NCBI GenBank assembly: GCA_016711705.1
Contig: JADJSK010000003.1
Span: 186,001 to 250,000, forward strand
From: Candidatus Brachybacter algidus
GTDB lineage: Bacteria; Bacteroidota; Bacteroidia; Chitinophagales; Saprospiraceae
Direction: 5' to 3'
Length of the DNA: 64,000 nt
How positions within the stretch are numbered: position 1 is the stretch's first letter; each line of letters opens with the position of its first letter. Made by a program: the position numbers and the translations under genes. Below the pieces are notes generated by a model, which saw only the letters and a list, made by a program, of their open reading frames with translations, made no database searches and was not told the DNA's origin. Positions 45,164 to 51,787 of this stretch are shown one piece after another.

Positions 45164-45721
45164 CTAATTTTTAATCGACTTATATAAATCATCATATTCT
45201 TCATCCGTAATTACCATCGGTAAAAAAATAAGCCTAAGGCAAGATTCCTCCTCATCCGCGTTGGTAATCACTAATTTGGTTCTGTATTTAATCTTAGACA
45301 AATAACTACCATCCGGCATTAGTCTGAAACCATATTTTTTGCCTGAGATAAGTCGATTTACCAATTTATCCCCACATCTGTCGCAAGCCGTCCGATATTC
45401 CTGATAGATACACATCGACGAACCTGTCAATCTTCCTTTGGGTCTTTCAAACTTATATCTGTGAATGATACTAGTTTCCATATAATAGGTTTGATATTGT
45501 AGTGTATCCCCATACCACCATTTGCCTTTGTTGAAAAGATCTTTTTTGTCACTATCATTATATTCTTTGTCCATCTTGGTTTCTACTGCGAGATAATTCC
45601 AAGCCGGGTTGTTTAATTTGATGCCGGCAGAAAGATGTTGTGAGAAAATTATAGTGCTGTAAGAAAGCATTATACCGAGTGAAGTAATTTTTAAAAGAAA
45701 GGTAGAATACATAGGCGACAT
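45164..45721 (-). CDS. Exported CxxC-family protein
   Basis: The 185 residues begin with a hydrophobic signal-like segment (TFLLKITSLGIMLSYSTIIF, residues ~7-26). The C-terminal half has CDRC (TACDRCGDKLVNRLI) and the shared family pattern seen in the paralogue at 44526. A Tyr/Trp-rich middle (KGKWWYGDTLQYQTYYMETS) is also notable. It is a member of a small local family of unknown function. The CxxC could bind metal or form a disulfide after export. Confidence 0.65.
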   Translation of the reverse strand: MSPMYSTFLLKITSLGIMLSYSTIIFSQHLSAGIKLNNPAWNYLAVETKMDKEYNDSDKKDLFNKGKWWYGDTLQYQTYYMETSIIHRYKFERPKGRLTGSSMCIYQEYRTACDRCGDKLVNRLISGKKYGFRLMPDGSYLSKIKYRTKLVITNADEEESCLRLIFLPMVITDEEYDDLYKSIKN

Positions 45722-45937
45722 ATTGGTCTTATTGGATTAATTATTTGAAATTGTTAATGAGCAAAATTCATCATAAATTCATATGAAATTATTCTAAGTT
45801 GAGCTCAAAAGTAGAAGAATATTCAATTTTTATTAACACTTTATGAAATTATTCATACATTTAAAATTCAAATGAGCTTCACTTAACAATTAGCAGGTAA
45901 ATACGCTCATTATTCAAATCAAAAATAAAACGAAAAA

Positions 45938-46273
45938 ATGGAATCATCGAAAGTGGATATGTTCATCCTGATAAACAACAAATTTTTTGAAGGTCATCAC
46001 GTAGCGCAGATCCGTGACCGTATGTTGGAGATCGACGATAGCAATTGGCCGGTCATCCAAACCCTGCAATTTAAGGATCCAACGACGATGCTTCTCGTGT
46101 CATTACTCGGTGGTAGCCTTGGTATAGATAGATTCATGTTGGGCGACACAGGTCTTGGTGTAGGTAAATTACTTACATGCGGTGGATTTGGAATCTGGGC
46201 TATCATTGACTGGTTTCTTATTCAGGCAGCAACTAAAGAAAAGAACATTATAAAGATCATGCAGGAGCTGTAA
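45938..46273 (+). CDS. TM2 domain membrane protein
   Basis: This 111-residue protein has a cytoplasmic N-terminal region and then the TM2 signature: span 1 with LLVSLLGGSLGIDRFMLGD, an acidic-turn linker, and span 2 GKLLTCGGFGIWAIIDWFLI. TM2 proteins are small two-span membrane proteins of unknown mechanism. It is the first of four closely spaced plus-strand genes (TM2, DUF2752, a second membrane protein, M48 peptidase), spaced 5 bases from the next. Confidence 0.9.
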   Translation: MESSKVDMFILINNKFFEGHHVAQIRDRMLEIDDSNWPVIQTLQFKDPTTMLLVSLLGGSLGIDRFMLGDTGLGVGKLLTCGGFGIWAIIDWFLIQAATKEKNIIKIMQEL

Positions 46274-46278
46274 AGCCA

Positions 46279-46653
46279 ATGACTCCCGCTCATAAAATTA
46301 ATGCTATTGTACTTACGGCCTGTACCGGCGGTATGGCTTGGTTAGTGTTAAATATATGGGTTTTTAAATCGGATACTTTCTTTAATACCTTAGGATGCCC
46401 AATCAAAAGTCTAACCGGATTTGCATGTCCTTCATGTGGAATCACTAGGGCGCTGCAACTATTGTTTACAGGCCATCTAGGTGCTGCTTTTATGACAAAC
46501 CCGCTTAGTTTTATTGTTGGGGGAATCATAGTGTTGGCGCCAATATGGATCACACTGGATCTTTTGCAAAGAAAAGATTCTTTTATAAGGCATATATATG
46601 CTTTGAGAAAACAATTAATATTAAAAGTGTTGCTTTTATACTTATTGGCTTAA
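46279..46653 (+). CDS. DUF2752 membrane protein, C-terminus frame-broken
   Basis: The 124 residues include the family signature LGCPIKSLTGFACPSCGITRA, with two-to-three spans. As written it ends ...LLLYLLA. At the A4 run 46623-46626 one additional A would continue as LKSVAFILIGLIAINWVWNIYKGL, the usual family ending, to a TGA at 46692-46694 that overlaps the next ATG as ATGA. That overlap supports the corrected reading, so this is a probable frame break rather than a truncated protein. Function of DUF2752 is unknown. Confidence 0.85.
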   Translation: MTPAHKINAIVLTACTGGMAWLVLNIWVFKSDTFFNTLGCPIKSLTGFACPSCGITRALQLLFTGHLGAAFMTNPLSFIVGGIIVLAPIWITLDLLQRKDSFIRHIYALRKQLILKVLLLYLLA

Positions 46654-46690
46654 TTGCTATCAATTGGGTATGGAATATTTACAAAGGATT

Positions 46691-47122
46691 ATGAAATCAC
46701 AAACAATCTTTCTGAACAAGATAACTGAGGAAGAAGCCGAAAAGGCTTCAAACAGCTATCTAATGTCTCTTATTGCAGTTATTGCAGGGCTGCCACTACC
46801 TATAATTAACCTTATCGCAACCCTGATTTTCTATATGGGCAATCGAAAGGGAAGTTACTTTGTCCGTTGGCATTGTACGCAAGCTCTGGTCTCTCAAGCT
46901 TCGTTTTTGGTAGTTAATAGTTATGGTTTTTGGTGGACAGTTTCCCTCATTCTTGGTGACAGCGAGATGACAAACAGTTACATTGCTTACATGATCACAG
47001 CTGTATTGTTCAATATGGTTGAATTCATTGCGACGATTTACACTGCGATCGAAACCAGAAAAGGACGTCATGTCGAATGGTGGTTTTATGGAACTTTGAC
47101 AAATCAACTTTGTAAATCCTGA
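46691..47122 (+). CDS. DUF4870-like small membrane protein
   Basis: I choose ATG 46691 (MKSQTIFLNKITEEEAEKAS; 143 residues). It overlaps the corrected DUF2752 stop as ATGA, while an earlier TTG at 46664 lies inside that gene. The protein has a short soluble N-terminus and three to four spans; the loop YFVRWHCTQALVSQ is the DUF4870-type (F)VRxHAxQA hallmark. Function unknown; it belongs with the TM2, DUF2752 and M48 genes. Confidence 0.78.
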   Translation: MKSQTIFLNKITEEEAEKASNSYLMSLIAVIAGLPLPIINLIATLIFYMGNRKGSYFVRWHCTQALVSQASFLVVNSYGFWWTVSLILGDSEMTNSYIAYMITAVLFNMVEFIATIYTAIETRKGRHVEWWFYGTLTNQLCKS

Positions 47123-47125
47123 CGC

Positions 47126-47932
47126 ATGAAGAAGTTAATATTCCAAGGGCTAATCTCCTTAGTTTTGTTTTTTGCATGTTGGTACTTATTGAGCCAGGTA
47201 CAATGGTTGAAGATCTTCAAAGTCGAAAGACTGGCCAATAAAACAGAAGAAAAGGTCGGAGATATGATCTGGTCAGCAATTAAAGCATCTGATCAAGTCG
47301 TTTACGACAAAGTTGTAACCGGTTGTGTAGATAGCATTTTTGCACATATTTGCCAAGCCAATAACATTGATGTGGATGACATTCATATACACGTTATGAT
47401 GGACGAAGAAGTGAATGCTTTTGCCTTGCCTGATGGTCATTTGATTGTAAATACAGGGCTGATTAAAGCATCAAAAGATGAAGCCGCTTTAGCAGGTGTG
47501 ATGGCCCACGAGTTGGCACACATCCAAAAAGGCCATGTGATGAAAAAGTTGATAAAAGAGATGGGTCTTTCCACCGTTCTGACCATGACTTCCGGTGGGG
47601 CAGGTTCCGAAGTTTTAAAAGAAATGCTCAGCCATATTTCTTCTTCTGCTTACGATCGGACGTTAGAAAAGGAAGCAGATATTCAAGCTTGTGATTATTT
47701 GATCAAAGCACAAGTAGATCCGAATTCATTTGCAGATTTTCTTTACAATCTCGGTTCCGAAGATGCTGCTGCAGCTTATTTGAATTGGATCAGTACACAT
47801 CCTGACAGTCGGGAGCGGGGCGAATATATTTTGGAATATAGTAAGGGGAAGTTTAAAGATAGCAAGAAAATTGTTTCAAAATCTGCATGGGAGAATATGT
47901 TTCATAATCTTGGGCACGAAGTGACAGATTGA
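47126..47932 (+). CDS. M48 family zinc metallopeptidase
   Basis: This 268-residue protein has an N-terminal signal anchor (LIFQGLISLVLFFACWYLLS), the zinc site HELAH in GVMAHELAHIQKGHV, and the distal zinc ligand in LEKEADIQACDYL. The segment EVNAFALPDGHLIVNTGLI precedes the zinc site, as in M48 (HtpX/BepA-like) enzymes. It is predicted to act on or at the membrane in the periplasm, likely in protein quality control. It ends a four-gene cluster with the TM2, DUF2752 and DUF4870-like proteins. Confidence 0.93.
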   Translation: MKKLIFQGLISLVLFFACWYLLSQVQWLKIFKVERLANKTEEKVGDMIWSAIKASDQVVYDKVVTGCVDSIFAHICQANNIDVDDIHIHVMMDEEVNAFALPDGHLIVNTGLIKASKDEAALAGVMAHELAHIQKGHVMKKLIKEMGLSTVLTMTSGGAGSEVLKEMLSHISSSAYDRTLEKEADIQACDYLIKAQVDPNSFADFLYNLGSEDAAAAYLNWISTHPDSRERGEYILEYSKGKFKDSKKIVSKSAWENMFHNLGHEVTD

Positions 47933-48032
47933 ATGGTTAAGTAAACTAGAATTTGTATTTTTATTTACATTCACAATTAATTTTTAATATCATTGTCAAA
48001 TATATGGAGAGGTTGAATGCTTATTTATCGCA

Positions 48033-48431
48033 ATGATTCTTGTTCAAAGTTTTATTTCTAATGGACAAAAAATAGAATTAAATGGTGATTTGAGTTTTTT
48101 AAAAGAGGTCAAATCCGTTCAACTTGTGTTTGATTATTCAGGTATGAGCGTAGGAAAATTTGAGAATGGTGAGGAATATGTTGCATTGAAAAAGAAGGAA
48201 TACAATGAAAAAGAGCCGGGAAAAGGTGACAAGTGGGAAAATGAATGGCTTTCAGACAGAACTACGCGATTTCAAGTTAATTTTCAAAAAGCCCTTTCTC
48301 TAAAGTATACTGCAATAGATTTTAATGAAAATAATAAATCTGAGTTTAAACTAATCGTCAGGACAGTTTCTACAGAACCTGGATTTAATGCATATATCGA
48401 ACGAAAGCCTGCAATGGTAGACCTCGAATGA
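48033..48431 (+). pseudogene. Secreted paralogue of the protein at 54455, 5' part; frame-broken
   Basis: This 132-residue reading frame matches the protein at 54455-55051 over most of its length: NGQKIELNGDLSFLKEV, YSGMSVGKFENGEEYVA, KKEYNEKEPGKGDKW, FNENNKSEFKLIV. As written it stops at TGA 48429-48431. One more A (AA to AAA at 48427-48428) would fuse it to the frame at 48428 (VDLEMKFISDSGEEMA). A hydrophobic signal-like stretch (CLFIAMILVQSFI) extends upstream of ATG 48033 in frame without another Met, so the start is also uncertain. Probably a decayed or mis-sequenced duplicate. Confidence 0.7.
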
Positions 48432-48589
48432 AATTTATTTCAGATTCAGGAGAAGAAATGGCCGTACTGAAAATGGAAAAAGTACCCGGCAGGGATGTAA
48501 AAAGTTATGCACCAGGACCAAGAATAGAAGGCGCATATTCCAGAGCAGGGGCAACCCTCGGAAAGTTTCTTATAAAAAACGTTAATTAG
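48428..48589 (+). pseudogene. Secreted paralogue, 3' part; frame-broken
   Basis: A 53-codon frame from ATG 48428 to TAG 48587 continues the previous gene: FISDSGEEMAVLKMEKVPGR matches the 54455 protein's FVDKAGKKLAIMTIEKVPGR, and GAYSRAGATLGKFLIKNVN matches its EAYAKAGKSVGKFIDKKIN. The ATG overlaps the previous stop as ATGA, so translational restart is possible, but homology shows one original gene. The homology ends exactly at the C-terminus. Confidence 0.7.
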
Positions 48590-48620
48590 AACTTTGAAAT
48601 TATATTTTTGTAATCCTCAA

Positions 48621-49063
48621 TCAAAACGAAATGCCAATACCAACTTGACCTAAGATATATAAAGTGGGTTTGTTATAGAAAAGATAAGTTACACTTTCAT
48701 CTTCTTCATCTATGATCGCTGTCTCATCATCAAAACCATCATAAATAGATGCATTAATTCCGAACTGTAAAAAGATTCCCGATTTAAAAGGTTGCAATCT
48801 TCCTAAAATTGATAATTTTGGGCGAATTTTAAATATTTCTTCAGTATAATATTCTCTATATTCTTTACCCCGATAAGATCCAGTTTTAATAATCTCATTT
48901 CGCATAAGTATGCCAATAGCTGGATTCAGTGTAAATCGACCATGACCAATAGTTAAATTTAGATTAAAAGAATAACTTGGTGTACTTACTTTTTTAAAAT
49001 CATAATTATATTGATTTCCATCATAAGCATACCGATAAAATAGGCCTACTCCAGCTGTAACTG
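48621..49063 (-). pseudogene. TPR/beta-barrel exported protein, C-terminal part; frame-broken
   Basis: This frame (first Met at 48905) continues the reading frame of 49021-49713 after a T8 run. From the break it reads FSVTAGVGLFYRYAYDGNQY, then further barrel-like strands and IGHGRFTLNPAIGILMRNEI, down to ...YNKPTLYILGQVGIGISF, a plausible outer-membrane terminal strand. So the original gene ran 49713 to 48621 and encodes an N-terminal helical region followed by a barrel or beta-sandwich. Treat it as the second half of that gene. Confidence 0.65.
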
Positions 49064-49713
49064 AAAAAAAACTTATATCTTAAATCTAAATTAGCATGCC
49101 AAGTATAGTCTTCACTTTCAAAGTCAAACAAAAAATCACCGAAGACGGCTACTTTTGGGAATCGCGAAAATTTATAATATTTATTTTGGACTCTGAGGTT
49201 TTCTCTTTCTTTTAAAGATAAATTATTGCTTTCGAAAAAGAAATTTTTATGTTCATCTGAATTAATTTCTGATGCCAGTTTTCCAACTTCTTGGTTTATA
49301 ATATCTGTTGGAGCAAGGTTATCGTGCTTTTTATCTGAACTAGGGTCTACAACCTCCAATGTTTTTAAAATGTTTATTGCTTTATAATAATAAGGATTAT
49401 TTTCAGAAGCTATTTTGAAAAATCGACTCAAATGTTCTCTTGTTGAAACAAAATTTTCAACTCCTATATATACCTCAGAGTATAGGTATTCAACTTCAGG
49501 GGTGGTAGAAGTGTTCTGCAAGAAAGATTTTGCTAATTCAATATGTTTTGAGGCGCTCACGAATTTATTTAATGAAAGATCTTCTTTTGCTAGTGCGATT
49601 TCATTTTGATACGCTATATTATTAGCTTGAGCTGCTAAATTAGTTGAAAAACTAAATGTTATTAATACCAAGATCAAAGCATGAATAAATTTGGTGTGCA
49701 TTACAATTTTCAT
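49021..49713 (-). pseudogene. TPR/beta-barrel exported protein, N-terminal part; frame-broken
   Basis: The first 28 residues are a signal peptide (FIHALILVLITFSFSTNLAA). Helical TPR-like repeats follow (NEIALAKEDLSLNKFVSASKH, HIELAKSF, YLYSEVYIGVENF). From ~200 the sequence turns beta (RFPKVAVFGDFLFDFES... HANLDLRYKFF) and then leaves frame at a run of eight T on the coding strand (A8 at 49064-49071). The correct continuation is in another frame (48621-49063). The last ~15 residues here are spurious. Last gene of the LRR operon. Confidence 0.7.
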
Positions 49714-49731
49714 ATATTTTGTTTTAAATAA

Positions 49732-50580
49732 TTATTTAAGTAAGTCAATTCTAAAAATCATACTTTGATCAATCCAGTCCACATATAATCTATCATTCCT
49801 CAAAAGTAACGGACCATTTATTACATTTGCGATTAACTCTACGTCTTCCAAATCATCCAGAGAATACATTCTAAAAATCCCTTTGTCACATGACAAAAAT
49901 AGGCTTCCATCTGAAGCAATTTCAATTCCATTCAATTTGAGTCCTGTATTAGCTATTAGTACAGGTTTTTCATTAAGAGCTAATAAATAAATCGCACCAT
50001 TGAAATTTGTGGCTAAAGCATAGCCACTTTGAGAATAACATATATCAGTAATTGGAACTTCAGAATTGTAAATTTCAATTACATTAATTCCATCATATAT
50101 ACTTACAGTACAATGAGTGGAGTCGCATCCCCAAATAAACATACAATCCTTAGATTTACCCCCCAAAGTATAAATACCAGAACCAAGATCCTTCAATAAA
50201 GTTTCTTTAAAAATTGTATCAATATCTACAATCTTATCTAGTCTGTAAAGTCCGGAATTCCTCCCATTGTAAAGAGTAGAATACACTGTTTTGTTTTCCT
50301 TACAAAGATATACCCCAGTTACGTAGAAGTCTTTAATTTTCAATATCCAGCTGTCCCATCCAGCTAAACATACTCCATTTTCTAGAGGTACAGCTATAAA
50401 ATCATTATCACAGTGAGATTTATGAAGTGTTGGAAAAATGTTTGCTGGATATTTGTACGTATAGAATGTAGTAAATTTATTTAGTAATGGTTTATATATT
50501 TCTTTATCCTGTGCATCTAAGATTTCAAATTTAAAACATGAAATAATCAAGAATGAATAGGTTACTATTTTTTTTATCAT
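49732..50580 (-). CDS. Exported protein with propeller-like repeats, unknown
   Basis: The 282 residues start with a signal peptide (MIKKIVTYSFLIISCFKFEI). The body has blades of the type AWKxxLDxx, e.g. NGRNSGLYRLDKIVDIDTIF, SGYALATNFNGAIYLLALNE, DGSLFLSCDKGIFRMYSLDD, suggesting a small beta-propeller. No family is named. It lies between the LRR operon members, 22 bases downstream of the Cys-rich exported gene and 18 before the TPR/barrel gene, so cotranscribed. Confidence 0.65.
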   Translation of the reverse strand: MIKKIVTYSFLIISCFKFEILDAQDKEIYKPLLNKFTTFYTYKYPANIFPTLHKSHCDNDFIAVPLENGVCLAGWDSWILKIKDFYVTGVYLCKENKTVYSTLYNGRNSGLYRLDKIVDIDTIFKETLLKDLGSGIYTLGGKSKDCMFIWGCDSTHCTVSIYDGINVIEIYNSEVPITDICYSQSGYALATNFNGAIYLLALNEKPVLIANTGLKLNGIEIASDGSLFLSCDKGIFRMYSLDDLEDVELIANVINGPLLLRNDRLYVDWIDQSMIFRIDLLK

Positions 50581-50602
50581 TTGGTTTTATTTTAATGCTC
50601 AT

Positions 50603-51607
50603 TTATTGCATTGCCCATGATAAGCCATTAGCACTTCCTGCAGGCATGAAAGATTTTGCCCAATTTTGCATATACTCCTTAAATGAAATTGTAGGAATGG
50701 GATCCAAGGAATTAGGATCAATTGACCAAACTTTAATAGCTTCTGGAAAAACTTTATTTACAACAAAATCATATATGTTTAATGGCTCTTCAAGTTGACT
50801 TTCCAGTTTATCAACTATAGTAAGATCTACACCAAAAATATGCTCAAATGCAATTTTTGCGCTATTATATGCAATTTTACCTATAGAAATGTTCGGTAAA
50901 TCAACAATTGAGTTGTAGTTCTGCCCTAAAATGTTGTTCGAAATAGATGATAATCTATTTGAACTAAAAGATTGGTCTCTTGTAAATTGAATGGATCTTT
51001 CATTAATGTTACTTCCTAATTCTCCCAAATTTGGCCCGTAAAAACCTTTATCTGGGTTTGAAAAGTCCCTATTACTAAAATTTGTAACATCCTTTTTCGA
51101 ATCTGGCAACTCGATCTTAACAGATTTCCATTCCTGAGACATCATTTCATCTGCATACTTTTGAGCGTTTTTAAAATTTTCTTTTTGATTTGTAAGATTA
51201 TTTTGCTGATTTTGATAATTAGTTAAGTTGCCTTCCAATTTGTTGTTAAAATTTCCCAATCGTTGATAATCATCCTGTTTAACTTCTCCTGCACTTGAGG
51301 TTTCATTTTTTTCATTATTTTCCCCATCAGTATTTTTTCCTGTACATTCCTTTTGGATTTCCGCCCGAAGTTTTGGTAATAATTCTCTTATTGTCGTTTT
51401 AGTCTTTTCATCAACTTCATTGCAATTTAAAGAACACATTGCTAATTTTTCAGTTAATTTAGCATATTCACAAGAATTTTTGGCTGCTGATGCAGCTTCC
51501 ATTTCTGTTTGGTATCTTTCTTGACATCCGCAAAGATATTGTGCCTCTAATTGAGTTAAGCAACTTACTGAAATAATTATAAAAGTAAAATGATAAAAGT
51601 ATTTCAT
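50603..51607 (-). CDS. Exported Cys- and Asn/Gln-rich protein, unknown
   Basis: The 334 residues begin with a signal peptide (MKYFYHFTFIIISVSCLTQL). Five or six cysteines follow within the next ~45 residues (CGCQERYQTEMEAA, SCEYAK, MCSLNCNE) and another at ECTGK. A low-complexity Asn/Gln/Lys coil covers ~115-150 (NLTNYQNQQNNLTNQKENFK). The C-terminal half is polar without known domain. It lies in the LRR operon on the minus strand. Possibly a disulfide-rich extracellular or periplasmic protein; function unknown. Confidence 0.65.
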   Translation of the reverse strand: MKYFYHFTFIIISVSCLTQLEAQYLCGCQERYQTEMEAASAAKNSCEYAKLTEKLAMCSLNCNEVDEKTKTTIRELLPKLRAEIQKECTGKNTDGENNEKNETSSAGEVKQDDYQRLGNFNNKLEGNLTNYQNQQNNLTNQKENFKNAQKYADEMMSQEWKSVKIELPDSKKDVTNFSNRDFSNPDKGFYGPNLGELGSNINERSIQFTRDQSFSSNRLSSISNNILGQNYNSIVDLPNISIGKIAYNSAKIAFEHIFGVDLTIVDKLESQLEEPLNIYDFVVNKVFPEAIKVWSIDPNSLDPIPTISFKEYMQNWAKSFMPAGSANGLSWAMQ

Positions 51608-51787
51608 TGTTTACATGTATTTAATTGATTTGAAAATAATTATTTCTCATTACTTTAAACTTCTCAGATTTAAAATAAATTTGGTAACTTTTAAAGATCA
51701 CATTCTTAAGAATTTTGTGTTATTTCAATTGATTTAATCTATTTTCAAAATATTTAAGATCATTAATAATTGGTGTAACTAAGGATA

